This document shows, piece by piece, positions 24,861 through 38,800 of a stretch of DNA of 64,000 bases. The notes beneath the pieces are model-generated. The model made no database searches. It was not told the DNA's origin and saw nothing but the letters and a program-made list of their open reading frames with translations. The translations under genes and the position numbers were made by a program. Origin of the DNA: Oxyruncus cristatus (lineage: Eukaryota > Chordata > Aves > Passeriformes > Cotingidae); assembly GCA_013399855.1 (NCBI GenBank), contig VXAY01005017.1, positions 67,305 through 131,304 of the forward strand, read 5' to 3'. How positions within the stretch are numbered: position 1 is the first letter of the stretch; each line of letters opens with the position of its first letter.

Positions 24861-27800
24861 ATCTGATGTCCACTAACATTTGCCTGTGATCCCTATTTCT
24901 CACCAGAACTCTCCTAGTACTCACCAAGTTCGGGTGATGATTAGTACAGGCTTGTAATACTCAAAGACATTTTCTGCCTTATTTTATCCTTCCAGAGGTG
25001 TGGTTTTTTGTTTTGGTTTGGTTTTTTTTTCCTACTCTGTGTGGGTTCCTGGAGTTTTCTGCCTGTTATTTTTTTCCTGCCTCAATGAGACTGATTGCCT
25101 CATGTACTAAGTATCAGTCAGACTGACTACATTTCACTGAAATCGGTCTTTAGCTTTTTGCTTGTCTTTTCTTTCCCACTTACTTAGCTGTATTTTTTTT
25201 TTCTTGGTTCTTTTTATGTATATTTTCATTTTTAATTTCATTTCTTCATTTTGTAGTCTCATCTGTGACTCAGACATTAAAAGATATTGGCAAACTTGCT
25301 AAGCTTTACTTTGCACATCTAATTTGTTCTCTCCCTACTATTCCAGAAAGTCACTATCTCTCTGTTATATCTGTAACTATTAAAACAGGAGCTTGGCAGC
25401 TGTGAAAGCCAGCTGAAATGGGAATGCAGAGATGAAAGAGGGAATGGTTGATATGTGGTAAGTCAGGTTTCAGTAGGCCTATTAGTCCACATACTAATAC
25501 CATACAGAGGCCATGACCTTTCTCTGATTTAATGGAGAGTGAGATTGCTACTTTCCTATTAGGTACCTCCAATGTGATTGAACTTTTCAAGCTTCACCTT
25601 AGGATTTAGTCACACAACATTCATTAATTTCAATAGGAGTTAAATCCCAGAAAGTCATCCTTTCACTTTGGGGTGACATTTTCTCTTCAGTTACATCCAT
25701 AGAGTGTCACTGTCAAGTTCCTAAAATGTTGTCAGAGAATTGGGTATCCAAGGCCAGATTTTTTGTTTAAAGACTGACCCTAGCTGCCAAGGGTCCTTAA
25801 CTGCAAGTGAATTGGTAGTGTACTGTGCAATATCTTTACTGACACAGGTAAATTTGCTTCACTGAAAACAGAGATCCTAGTTAAAGTATTTAGATGTAGT
25901 TTGCTGTTTAAGGCAAGAAAATATATATTAACATACTCTGTACTTTCTTTTCTGATACAAAGTGGTGGGATCGTTTTCCAGTGGGAAAAAACCCCAGTGT
26001 ACAAACCTGTCTATGCCATCTCTATAATGATGTTGCTGATGTTTAATTCAGATACTTTCTAGAGACTTTGCAGAACAATATTTATCTTAAATGTTTATTT
26101 TTTTTCCTGGAGACTTAAGGAAAAAAAATGTATAAAAGGACACCATCAAGAAAGAAAGTCTTGATTTGAATTTGTTTAAATCTCAGCTTATTTTATATTA
26201 TGTAGCACTGTGGGAGGACTGCTTTGTTGTTTAATTAGAATAGTTTGTTGTTAAATAGGAGAATTTACAGAGATATTGAAATATTACCTGCACTTTAAAC
26301 GTTTATAAAGTGGTCTCTTGATACCTTCTGCAAGTTATTTCCTAGAACATAAGTATTTATTTCAACAAATTTCATACAGATTGCTAAAATCAGTATTTTT
26401 ACAGAAACATGGATCATCCTACCCTAAATACAAATGTGCTGATTTATTCCAGTTTCAAAATTGAGTATCCATTTGACATTTTATCTGTAACATCACTTTC
26501 AAAACAACAAAACTTTTCAAACCTTTGGAATGTTGGAAACCAGAAGAGTCTCTGGAGTCATCCAAAGTGTAACCCCCAAATCTATCTGTATCTAAGACAT
26601 GTCTAACTAGAAAGAGAAATGGAACTAACTCCTAAAACTCTGCCACATAAAAGCATACTTATTTGCTCGATACCTGAGAGCAAGTGTAAATACTGATTTT
26701 ATTCTTGGCAAAAATAGATGTGTCAAAAAGCAAAATGGGTTAGAATGTGTCAGGGCTATTTTTGGTTGTAAATAGGATTACAGCGAAGTCCTGGGTGGAG
26801 ATTCGTCATACTACAGGAAATAAAAGTCATAATCAGTGTCACAAGCAAGGATAGGTATATCTAATATACAGATAGGAAACACAAATCTTACAATCTCTAA
26901 GAAAAAATGTACAAAAAACCCAAGAAATTTGTTCCACTAGACTTTTTGCTGGCAAGCCAACATTATTTCTGTTTTCTCAGGCTATATTCTGAGATCATAT
27001 CCATACCTTAACATTTGACTCTGCTTGTTCTTGTAGAAGAAAATCCCTTCACTTAGGTGTGAACATGACCATTAGCTTTGCAGAAAATAGCTCTTGCCAT
27101 GTTTCTTCTGGTACTGAGTGCTGAATGTGATACTTATTGCAATGTGGAAGTGCTAAAATGCTTGAGACCATGCTACTCTTAGACATTACCAAAGGAATCA
27201 GGAAATAAGTGTAATCAATTTTCAGCTGCTTAAATAAATGTCCTAGTTCATCAGAAATTACATGTAAGCTTTGTACCTTGATTTTTGCTATGTTGCTTAG
27301 AGAAACTGTAAAATGTGTCAGGACAGAAAAGTCCTTGAATTTCTTCTGCTTCAGTTGCAAGTCTATTAATAGAATGGGCAGAGAATTGTAATGCTTCATT
27401 GCTTTTGGCTGATGGAGGGGAATACAAGGACCTTCCTACTTTCAAAGTGGCTTTGAAATAGTATTACCAGCAACAAGGCATCAGAGGAGTTCAGCACTGT
27501 AAAGCAAAAATTGATATTTAAAAAAAAAAATTAGAAAGATGCAATTTTCCCCTTATTTTACTTTAGCAGCAGGAAACTGAGATAACTGTCTCTGTCATTT
27601 CCCTCCTCATCTTCTGCAGCTTTACATAAATGGGGTCATAAAGACATAGTAGTAAACATAAAATTTAATAGTATATGTTTTTGGTAATCATTTGATCAAA
27701 GTGGACGCTGCATGACCCTCTAGAATAATCGTGATCAGTTACAAGCCTAGTGAATAGGAATAAACAGTTGAATATATGATTACAGAAAGCTTCAAAAATT

Positions 27801-30699
27801 TTATAGCAGCTGAATTCCCCTAGTCTCTCTGAAACGTTTGGCCTGACCTTGAGTGAGATATTATACAGTGCCATTCCTGTGGGCTGGTAAGTTCCTGCGG
27901 TTTTCCATTAAGCGAAATGAGAAAGTCTTGACCATCACAATTTGCTCCATTGGGTCCATTATCTTTTGCCCTACAGGTGATTTGCTGCATGCTTTATTAC
28001 AGAAGACAGAATAGTTGAGAGGGTATTGTCTTGCGGACAGCAATGTCAAAACTTATCCATATATGGGTACAATTATACTTCCAAGTTATATAGCAGCTAA
28101 TGTATAATTACCATTAATTTAGGTAGGAAGTATGTAATTTGACATTAAAAAAATTACCCTGAGAAGGAATTTGGAAGATTTTATTGATGAGGCAAAGCCC
28201 AAAAATGCACACAGCCATTTTTAGTGACCTTTACAATATCTTTGACCCTAAAAGAAGAAAGCAACTGTGATATAACTAGCCACACAGCTAAAATACACAG
28301 GCATGTGCTGGCAAACTAAAATGCTCACCCAAGTAGCCTGTATATTAAAATGGCTACAATTGTACAGAGTTTCTCAGAGTTGATCTAAACAGCATTTCAA
28401 CTGGCATACTTATTTCTTTTCTTTTGACAGGTACTAGGTATCTCAGTATTCACTGACGAACCCTATGAAAATGCTGACATGTGACTAGCCTTAAGGAGCT
28501 GCCTTCGGCTTAATTCTCGGCGCTTGTGCATCAGCGGCAAATCGATACCAGGCAAGGCGAGGAATGTTTGCTGGTTCATTTCCTCAGCAGCCAGCAGGGG
28601 AAGCTGCTGCATTGTTTTTCAGTGTGACTCAGAACGCTGGTTATTTTTAAATCCACGGATGAAAAGGTGGGGTTATCTTAAAATGAGAGGCAGAATATGT
28701 ATGTTTGCATGAAGAAGTTTTTGTCAGACTATGCTTGGGATGCCTATACTAGTCACAGGTGGGAAAGCAGGGAATGAGTGGTGCACGATGGAGCAAACAA
28801 GGGCTTTGTACTGTCTAAATTTAATATATCCTGTATATTTGATTAGACTACTAAATACAAGACCGTTTAAAAGCTGGCTTAATATAGATTCAGTTATTTA
28901 TTCAGGTTTTAGATGACTCTAGTCCTTGCTCCATGTGTATAAGAAAAGTGTTTCTGTAGAAAAGATGCTGGACTGGAACAGGCCTGGTTTCTGTTCTCAG
29001 GCTCGTCATGACAAGTGTCAGAAAGTCATTTGGGCTCCTTTCAGAATATTTTTGTTATGCACATGTTTATGAGCTTCATAGAATTTGGCTTTTAATACAT
29101 CTGATCTTCAGTCTTTCATCTTTAAACACCAATACAAGACCTTGCCCTTTTTGTCTTTTTTCCTCATACTGAAAAGAAGTATGTTTTAATGGTAAAAAGG
29201 TATAGTCCTCCAACTGATCTGAAATAAAAACAGTCTTAGCACATACTTTTTCTTTATCCCTAAGACATTATTGGCACCTGACTAGACTTCCAAACTACAA
29301 GGACAAATACCATTAACTTGATTATTAAAGAGAGCTAGAGACCCATATTTTTTTGCCAAATTTTTCAGCTGAATTTGAACTAATTGGGTATAGGATCCTA
29401 AAACCAATAATTTAACAGTACATATTTTCTTCTAATTTTCTACCAGGACAGGATTTTTATGAGTGTTATCACTCTAGTAAACTGGCAATATTCCCTTCAT
29501 GCCTTATTAATAATAGATATATCAGAGTGGAAGAAAAAAATAATCAGGCGCATATATAAACTCTGCAATTAAAAGGGCCATTGTCAATTCCAGTATGAAC
29601 CTTGCCTTGAGGTTATATTAGTGACCCACTAAGAAAGTTTTCTTGTGAAATCTAATAATCTTGGATTTGTTCAAACTATTGACATAGTCCTGATTCTCAT
29701 TTCTAATTCAAACATTTCTATTGTCATAAAGATCCCTCAGTAGGAACCTGCAGGATTTCTAGACATCTGAGTGGAAAATACTATTTCAGTTGTAGGAAAT
29801 TTAAGAGTTTATGACTGACTCTACCCAGTCTTAAGTTTCAACAAATGGATTTTCTTCCAACTAAAGTTTGTTTAGAAGGTGCTCATATATGTATAGTGGG
29901 GATTGACTTGTGATTCTGTACAAACTAATGTGTTTGTGTAGCAAATAACAAAATACTGTGTACTCAGAGGTTGTGATGCTCATGAGCATAAATGACACAT
30001 GTCTATACATATTTATAAATTCAGTTCTGCTCTGGCAGCAGCTGAGGGAATGGCCATAATTTATCCCGTAATGTGACAGAATCAGATGGAAACTCACAAG
30101 TAGTAAAGGGAAATTCTACCCCATATGAAATTATTTTCATTAATATTTTCATGAATAAAGATTATTTATACTACACTTTTATCTTCAACGAGATAAAACT
30201 TTACTTTAGAGGTTGATTCAACATATATTTCAGATCTATTAAGGGCTGCATACTTAGGTTTCCAGAGGAACCAAGACACTCAGAAAGTACTGCTGTAGAA
30301 AGCTTAAACATTTAATTTGTCTGTTGGGGAAAGCTTTACCAAAAAGGCTGAAAAACAAGCCAGCACATGTTCATCTGGTACAGCTTGGAAGAGTCCACTT
30401 GGCACAATTTATTGCATCTGTTATCTTCTAAGCTGTTTGCTCTTGTTCAGATAGCTAATTGAATGTTGGAAGCAGAGAAATGCTGTATGCAGAATGGTGG
30501 CAAGGATTTCTCCCCTGGAAAATACTGATGTCATTATTGGGGCACTGAGTTATGGGGTGGACTCTATGTCCAGGCTACAGAAATAAAAGCAACTGTAGAG
30601 GAACCATAGTTGTGGGGAAAATATCTTCATGTTAAATAGTTAAGAGATTCAGACTCTTTAGTTTAACACAGAGAAATGACCAAGATCTATATCTTGATT
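24861..30699. other. AT-rich unique sequence, no gene seen
   Basis: No domain or repeat family. A short CpG-containing, non-repetitive segment at 28480-28640 stands out from its surroundings. A 116-codon minus frame at 27049-27399 has no recognisable motif. Confidence 0.5.
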
Positions 30700-30704
30700 A
30701 CAGC
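30700..30704 (+). repeat. Target-site duplication, left copy (ACAGC)
   Basis: ACAGC directly before the LTR TG; identical to 31436-31440. Confidence 0.85.
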
Positions 30705-31435
30705 TGTAGTGGGTTGACCCTCGCTGCATGCCAAGCATCCACCAAACCCACTCTATCACTGCCTTCCAAAACTGGACAGGGGAGAGAAAATATAACAAAA
30801 GGTTCATGAGTTGAGATAAGGACAAGGAAGGATCACTCAGCAAATACTGTCATGGGCAAAACAGGCTTGAATTGGGGATGTTAATAGAATTTGTTACTAA
30901 CAAAATCAGAGCAGGATAACGAAAAGTAAAATAAATATTAAAAAAAACACCTTCATCCCATCACTCCCTCCTTCCCAAGCTCTACCTTCTGCACTCCAGT
31001 GGAGCAGAGATATGGGGAATGGGAGTTACGGTCAGTTCATCAAAGTTTGTTCCTGCCACTGCTCAGGGAGAAGAGTCTTTCCCCTGCTCCAGCATGCGGT
31101 TCCTCCAAAGGGAGAGTCCTCCATGAACTTCTCCTATATGAGTCCATCTAATGGGCAACAATTCTCCATGAACTGCTGCAATGTGGGGCTCCCACAGGTT
31201 CACAAGGACCACCAGGAAACCTGCTCCACAAATACATCTGCATAATAACTTTTTTCTCCTTCTTAAGTACGTTATCACAGAGGCATTACTATAATTACTG
31301 ATTGGCTTGGCCTTGACCAACAGCGGGTCTATCCTGGAGCCAGCTGGCATTGGCTCTGCTGGACATGGGAGATGAAAAAGCCACCCCTGTAGTCCACCCC
31401 CTGCTACAAAAACATAGCCACTCTGACCCAATGCA
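30705..31435 (-). mobile_element. Solo LTR, ERVL-like, internally deleted (731 bp)
   Basis: Plus-strand ends are TGTAGTGGGTTGACCC... and ...CCAATGCA, with a perfect 5-bp duplication (ACAGC) outside, a size typical of class III (ERVL) elements. The order of signals suggests the element reads on the minus strand: ATTGG, which is CCAAT on the minus strand, occurs at 31301-31305 and 31349-31353, near what would be the U3 start. The body has repeated CTGCTCCAGCATG / CCATGAACTTCTCC words shared with the copy at 33743, but is about 330 bp shorter because of internal loss. No internal retroviral genes are attached. Confidence 0.87.
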
Positions 31436-31440
31436 ACAGC
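31436..31440 (+). repeat. Target-site duplication, right copy (ACAGC)
   Basis: Identical to 30700-30704, directly after CA. Confidence 0.85.
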
Positions 31441-33742
31441 CCATAAGCACCTCTAATGAAGGAAAGATTTTTGATAGCTTATGTCTCTGAATTTAACAAG
31501 TAGTAGCACTAAAGAACTAAACCTGATGTACAAACCTTGATACATTCAGGATAAAAATAAAGAGTACAATGACTTTACCTACGTATGTGAACACAAGGTG
31601 TCACAGTTCCAAGCCCCAAGCTGCCATGTGAACTCAGAATTTTTCTCCCAGTCATTTTTGGTTTTGGCAGTAGTGTTATAGATTGGTACCAGGGAAGTAT
31701 AGTGATTCATTCTTTCTGTTCTCAATAGTCTCTAATCATAAGAGTATGACTAGCAAAAATTTTAGCACTAACCAAATTATGTTTAGAAACTATTCTGTCA
31801 CTAATGCCTTACAAATGTTCTTATTTCCTCATTCTACTATAAAAACCTCTATTCCTTTTCTATTTGCCAAATTATAAATTTTCTAGCTTCCAGTCTTCCT
31901 TCCAGTATTCAACAGCTTTCTATCAGCTTTCTAATGAACTTGTCTAATATACATGTGGATGTGCCAGATCACTATTTTGGATGGTTTCAGAAAAAAAAAA
32001 CCTTAAGTATTGCTTTTAATTAGATTATTTTTTAAGTTCCATGATGAATCATATTTTATTTTATTTTATTTATATTTTATTTATAAGTACTGTTTGCACT
32101 CCAAAGCCAACTACATCCATCCAACTACTATCCATCTCACGTTGCTTATAGGAGTATATTAGCCTTTCTTATTTTACCGCAACATTAGTCTGTTCTCTCT
32201 ACGCGCTTCTTGCTAAATATTGTATAACTGAAATATCTTCAGTAGATGAAAATATTGAAATATTCAGGTGTGCATTATACTTAGAGAGAAGTGGATTTCA
32301 CATGTTGTTATATAGATCTTTTTGATATTTTTGGTTGGTTGGTGTTTTGGGTTTTTTTCCCTTGATTTTTTTTTGTTTTGTGTTTTTTTTGTTTGTTTTG
32401 TTTTGTTTGTTTTGGGCTTTTTTTGTTTTCTTTATATTTTACTTTTTTTTCTAAGTCATTTAAGCCTCTACCTGTTTTAGAGGAATACTGAAGGTGGTTT
32501 CTAAAACATCATATTTATAGTCAGGTTAGATTAAAAGTGCAGTCTTTCTTCACATTCTTCAGCAGTTCACTTCCTAGCTTCTGACTCTTAACAGGAAGAT
32601 TTTATTAGAAGACATTTTCAAAGTGTTTTTAAATAAATGGTGAATGGTACCATTTACAGAGAAAATGTGGGAGGAAAATGGAGGAAAAATGTATTTTAAT
32701 TTCAGAAAAGATAGTTCTCAAAGGACTTTGAATCTTTCTGCTAAACTTGAGTGGTTCATACCTACAGGTTCCTTTAAAGACCCTCAAATTCTCACCATTT
32801 GACCAACATAATTGATCCCAGCTATGCCTCTGGAATTATTTCCTACAGACTTGATTTGTACAAATTGTATGACTAGAAGCAGGACTGCACCCAGAGTCAG
32901 TAAATACCAGATGGTAAAATAGCCAAATACATTTTCAAAGAGCTCCCTAGGCTAAATCTCTGCCTCAACAGCTGGAAGAAGGTATTCAATATGGTTAGTG
33001 TGTTTTTCTGTGTGGATACCAACTGTTACTGGACATTTGCAGTGTTTACTGAATACTATGAAGAACATTCATGCATATGAAGCTTTATATATATATTTTT
33101 AGCTTTTCATACACGGCAGATGTTTGCTGAAAACAATTAGGTAAAAAACAAGTAGATTAAAAACTTCTTCAATAAATTATAACATAATTTAAATGAGAAA
33201 ATTTACATTTTACATGTTCTCAGAATAATTATGAAACAATTGCCTAATAATGAAGCTTCCAAGCTTTTTGTAACAGATGGTCAGAAGCTGAATTATATTG
33301 GATCATAGATAATCAGTAAATTTAATATGCAGAATAAATGCAGCAATCTATCATCCTGCTATAACCCTCTGTACTATAATGTATTTGTTATAACTTCAAG
33401 ATCAGAGGAACATTCCAGGGTCCATAATCTAATACAGAGGCGATGCTGGGGTTCAGAGACAGCATTTCAGAAAGTTGTCTAAACTTGCAGCGTTATAGCA
33501 GCTACATATTTGACTTACTATGTATTTAGTTATGTCTTAAGACAACTTCAGGATTTATTATGTCTCAAATCCACTTGCTATAGGAGTAAAAATTATTTGC
33601 TATATGTTGTTATTCTAGGCAATGGTAGCTACTTCTTGCTTTATGTGAATTTTATTTTAACTCCTTTATAAAATACTAAATGAAAAGTAGCATGTAGTAT
33701 GTATTATAAGCTGAAAAAAATATATTAAGTCATATAGATATA
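31441..33742. other. AT-rich unique sequence with simple repeats
   Basis: No gene seen. It contains ATTTT repeats at 32051-32085 and a long T/G-rich simple tract at 32329-32450. The interval between two LTRs of the same family shows no gag, pol or env remnant, so it is not a provirus body. Confidence 0.55.
32329..32450 (+). repeat. T/G-rich simple repeat (GGTT, TTTTG, TTTG)
   Basis: GGTT units followed by irregular TTTTG and TTTG units and long T runs; nearly devoid of A in the first two thirds. Confidence 0.85.
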
Positions 33743-34800
33743 TGTGGTAGGTTGACCCTGAATGGATGCCAGGTGCTCACCAAAGCTTGTTTGTCACTCC
33801 ACTCTTCCCCTGGACAGGGGGGAGAAAATATAATGAAAGGCTCCTGGGTTGAGATAAGGGCAGGGAGAAATCACTCACTGATTACCATCATGGGCAAAAC
33901 AGACTTGGATGGAGAAATTTATCGAATTTATTGCCAGAGTAGGATAATAACAGATATATCCAAATCCTTAAACCACATTCGCCCCGATGCCTCCCTTCTT
34001 CCCAGGGTCAACTTTACTTCTGATTTTCTTCCCCTGCTCCTCTTGAGTGACACAGAGGAACAGGGAATGGGGGTTGCAGTCAGTTCACTGCACATTCTCT
34101 CTACTGCTCCTTTCTCCTCAGGGTGAGGACTCCTCACACTCTTCTCCTGCTCCAGCATAGAGTCCCTTCCAGGGAAAGCAGTTCTGCATGGACTTCTCCA
34201 ACATGAGTCTTTCCCAGAGTCTGCAGGTTTTCATGAACTTCTCCAGTGTGGGTCCCTTCTTCAGGGTCACAAGTCCTGCCAGCAAACCTGTGCTAGTGTG
34301 GGCTCTTCTCTCCACAGGGAGAGATCCTGCCAGGACCCTGCTTCAGTGTGGACTTCCCAAAGGGAAACAGCCTCCTTTAGGTATGGGGTCATGCTCTGGT
34401 GTGGGGTCCTTCAGAGGCTGAATGTCAGTATCTGCTTCACCATGGATTTGAATGCTGCAGGCTGCATGCAGGGAGACAGCCTGTCACATCATGGTCTTTA
34501 CCATGGGTTGCAGGGAAATCTCTGCTCTGGTGCCTGGAGCATCTCCTCCCTCTCCTTCTTCACTGACCTTGGTGTCTGCACAGTTGTTCCTCTCACATAT
34601 TCTCACTCCACTCTCCTCTGGCTGCAAATGCTCCTGCGGAGTAAGTTTCCCCCCTTCCTAGATGTGTTATCCCACAGATGCAATGACTGCTGCTGAGGAG
34701 CTTGGCCCTAGCCAGCGGTGGGTCTGTCTTGGTCTGTCTCACAAAACCCACACCTGTAGCCCCCACCCTCCCCCATATTTTACCATGCAAACCCAATACA
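33743..34800 (-). mobile_element. Solo LTR, ERVL-like, near full length (1058 bp)
   Basis: Ends are TGTGGTAGGTTGACCC and ACCCAATACA, matching the copy at 30705. The minus strand has an AATAAA signal (TTTATT on plus at 33927-33932), which supports minus orientation. The flanks are ATATA (33738-33742) and GTGTA (34801-34805), compatible with a 5-bp duplication that has suffered two transitions, but not proof of one. The body is a series of degenerate repeats of the CAGCATAGAGTCCCTTCC / CATGGACTTCTCC type. Frames within it have no retroviral protein similarity. Confidence 0.85.
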
Positions 34801-34805
34801 GTGTA

Positions 34806-37800
34806 TAAAATAAACACTTTCATAGTCAACTATTGATCACCTTATATAAATGAAGAGTTCTTATGCCTTCAGTATGTCTCAGAAATGAATAGGACAGTAA
34901 AGAAATGTTTATCTAGAATAGTTCCAAATAGTAACTACCTATCAATAAGAATACTTGAGCCAACTTTTATTTCATTTTTAAGTCCTAGCCTGGACCAAGC
35001 TGAAGTTAGTGTGGTAATGTGATTTTTACCTTCTGTACACTAGTATCTTGATTTGATATAGCTTACACTTGTTATGACTAACAGGCAGCTTGATTTCCAT
35101 GTCTGATTCTGTACTTCAAAGTTGATAGGAGCAGTGTGTGAATGAAGACAGCAACACATTACAACTTAATCAGCAACTGATCTTAATCTGAATCACACAA
35201 TGAACCACAGAAGGCAGAAACTTGTATGAAGCAAGAAAAAAATTCGAACTGAAGGCCTCTGCATTCAATTTCAATAACATTTCTGGCAGAAGGTTAAAAG
35301 TACCTCTTTTGTTAATTTGATTTTTATATTCATGTTTTTGTCATTTAAAAATTAGGTTTCATGAGCTCAACTACACAGTTTAAGAGTAACTACACTAGAG
35401 TATCTGCACTGAGAAAACCTGAGTGGCTGAGCCAAGAGAGCTGAACTGATCTTGCTGAAGATTCCAGTGATAGTTTCTGGCACAGAACTGAAACAACCAC
35501 AAAAAAAGTAAAAAAAGTAAAACAAAAAAAAAGGTAAAAAAAAAAAAATAAACTTTTAAAACCAAATTTGGAAACTCAGTTGAGGTTATAGTTTCAGCAC
35601 TAATTATTAGAAAACATACAATAAATTCAAATTAATTACAGGGCAACATAACAGTTTATGTAAATCAAGCCTACGTAAAGATGATCTACAATTTCCTAAA
35701 GTTGCTTTCATGTATTTCAAACATAGCCTGAAACCTCAGCATGATCCTTGATGCATCTCCTGATAAACCTCCAAGCTTACACTTGAGGATCCTCTCAAAT
35801 CAGAAGTCAGAATAATCCATTGGAAGAATAATCCACTTGGAAGGAAGAGTAGAGTCAATTTAGCAGAGTGAACATATAAGAGCATTTATCTGTAGTCAGA
35901 TAATACAGGGTTTTGATCCCCTTTAGCAGGGCAGCAGGAGAGTAAATAAGCAAACTGTCTGAATTATAGCTGGATAGCAGTGCTAGAAACTAGTATCTTT
36001 TGATTAAGACCTGCAGATAGGAAATAGAAATAGATCAGGACTGAAATCCAATGTTCAATCATGGTATGAGAAAATATCAAAGTTATAAATAGTTACAATA
36101 ATTATAAATAAAAATGTGTTAAAATTTTCAAAATTGTTATTTATTAATATTTATTCTAATAATGTATTATTTATTATATAAAATAAAATTGCACACATCA
36201 AAATCTGACATATACTGATGGGAGTGTAAACAGTTTTATTCTGAGTTATGCAAGGTGCTATTCTACTCCAGTCATACAGTCAGTCACATAGTAAGGCTGA
36301 AAGGACAATCTAGATTTCTAATTTCCATATTCATTTAAGAAGTGACTCTTAGTAAATCCTTCATTTTATTTTCTTGGCAAATCACACTTATTTCCTATAT
36401 GGTATTGTAATCACTTCTAGCAGTCATTATGCCAATGTATTTGTAGGCTTTCTTTGTAATATCTTAGGTCTATGAAAAACAGATTCAAAAGTAAATGCCT
36501 TCCATAATGTATTTTTCCAAGTATATGTAATGTAAAATCAGTGAATAAGATGTTTAATGCACAGAATTATAGATTGCTTCAGAAAGAAGACACAGTCAAA
36601 ATAATTATCTCTCTTTCTTAAACAGAACATGAAGTTGACTTTAAGCATGTACACCTAAAAAACCATCTATAACACTCTCTCTTTTACTATAGCCCTGCAA
36701 GTACCCAAAATTTCTAAGCATCTTTTTTTCACCTTCTGTATTTTCTCTGGAAAACAGCAATTTCCTCTGCCTTCCCTGACCTCCATTGATGTAAGCAATG
36801 AGATGTCTTATCTGGTGATGAAATTCAGGAACCAGGTGGAATGAAGCCCAAGTCTACTAAGAGCATCTAGTGAATGCATTCAACACATACCTGTAAGAAG
36901 CTGTTTGGATAGAGCTCCTTGAAAATGCCATTGAAGTTACTGTATTTTTTCAAGTGAAGATGGTAGGTAACTTCAGTAGTGGATAAATCATGTGGTTCAG
37001 AAGCTGAATGGTCTATCTTGTGGTTCAGCAACCAGGACACGGAGTAGATGAGTCCTGGTTTCTCAGGAGTATTGTTGCTTTAGCTTGGGAATTCTTCAAG
37101 AGAAAATTATCATCTATATATAGGTAAGTATCCCAACCATAGTGCTGCAGAATTATTTTGCTCTATAGTTTTCTGATAGCATGAATGTTACCTTTCATTC
37201 CCAATAGAGCTCTAGAAAGGAAACAATTAACACATATGCTGTGTAATCTTCATGATCTTCCTTTCACGTCTTTAGAAAGCAAAGATGTTTAGAGAGAGTG
37301 ATGCTTTTCTATCTAAATTCTCAGGAATTAAAGTATATGTTCTTAATTCTGAGATGGTGTGTCACTGCTTTTTTCATAAGAGCACTTCCATCTACACATT
37401 TAACATTACTCTCTCACTTGACTGACACAGTCAAAAAAAACAGCCCAGCTTTTCCATACACTTTCTGACAGTTTTAAACTTGCTGAAAAAGCCCTACTGA
37501 AGGACCTTTATTGTATATTCTGAAGAATGTCATCACTTCAAGCTCATCTGAGCTTTGGAGCTCTTTTCTTGCTCCATGCATTGTGAGGCAGCTAGCTTTT
37601 GGCATTCCTTGCAGCCCACCACCTTACAGCACCTCTGACAGCTCCTTTCCTAAGCGCTCTGCACTGTAACATATTCAGCTGCCAGTCACTTCTCTCTGTA
37701 GTTCATCAGCATGAAAAAAATCCCAAGCACGGTTTAGCAATGGTCAGTCCTGGGCCTGATCACATTCTTCACAGTCAAAAATCACTTTTCTTTGTCTAGG

Positions 37801-38795
37801 CATCTTGAGCAGAGATGTCCAAGACATGCAGAGACAGCCACGACGTGGCAAAGTCTCTCTACTGGTCATGTGAAATTTTGAACATATGTCCTCTTACAGC
37901 CATGTGTCAAGGACAAATTCAAATTCTTGGGCACATTTGGATAGGACCCAGGTTAACATTTCTGTGCATTTTCGTCCTCGAGGTGAGAGATCTCAGGAGC
38001 TTGAAAACAGGAGGAGACACAGACGAGAGGATTTCAGAGGATGGAATGCCAGGCCCTCATCTCCATAGTAAACTCACAAGCACCCCCAGAGGTGCAACTG
38101 CCCCTGAAGCCAAACTGAAGCAGTAACCCTGCAGGAGCAGGGAGTGACAGAGGTAACAGCTGAGGAGCAGTCACTCAACTGCTTCAGGAGAGTGTGGGAG
38201 CCACTGGCCCCTCATAGGGTTCAGGTGCCCACATCAAAACTTACACCGCTGCAGGCCTCTTTCAGCAGAGGTCTTCTGGTCCCACTGCTGGAGAACAGCC
38301 TCTTGCCTGTGAAGACTTGAGTGCAGTGCCCATAAGGAGGGTGCCATGGCAGCTCCAGGGCTGGTGTCACATAGGGCCTCTGTGAGGGTTTGCTGCTCAG
38401 GGGTGCCTAACAACACAGTAAATTCTGCAGAGAACCCAGCCCTGCACAGACCCCTGGCTCACTGCTGCCCTCCTCACCTTGTGGCCCCCAGCCCTGGTAC
38501 CAGCACTGGTTCCCATTGCCTCTGTACTAACTTTTGATTCACCCTCCATGAGGAGGCAGAGAAATAAAAACCCAAGTCCCCTGTACCACCTTTGGTCCCC
38601 TTTCCCAGCACCCAGAGCACAGAACCAGATGACGTTCTGGTAGGGGTGTGGTGCTGGGAGAGGTGTCGCTCCTCCCTGTGCAGCACCAGCAGCATCATGC
38701 TAAGAGTCCTTTTGTCCTGTAAGACCTACCATAAGGGGTGGATGCACTCAGGAAGAGTTGAAATGGCTTCAGTGAGGAAAATGATCAGTAAGAAT
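34806..38795. other. Unique sequence, no gene recognised
   Basis: AT-rich to about 37560, with an A-rich run at 35490-35550 and a very AT-rich, palindrome-prone patch at 36080-36190. From 37560 to 38790 the G+C content rises, but no frame shows a known domain and no repeat family was identified. Confidence 0.45.
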
Positions 38796-38800
38796 GGTAG
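38796..38800 (+). repeat. Target-site duplication, left copy (GGTAG)
   Basis: GGTAG directly before the LTR; identical to 39969-39973. Confidence 0.87.

Noticed and set aside
27049..27399. 116-codon minus frame
   Set aside because: No recognisable motif, no splice or promoter context, and the length is expected by chance over 64 kb.
30705..34800. LTR copies at 30705 and 33743 as a pair flanking one short provirus
   Set aside because: The first copy has the same ACAGC on both of its own sides, which marks it as a separate solo LTR, and the interval has no retroviral sequence.
36283..36345. Possible very old CR1 3' tail (CACATAGTAAGGCTGAAAGG)
   Set aside because: The similarity is too short and diverged to support.
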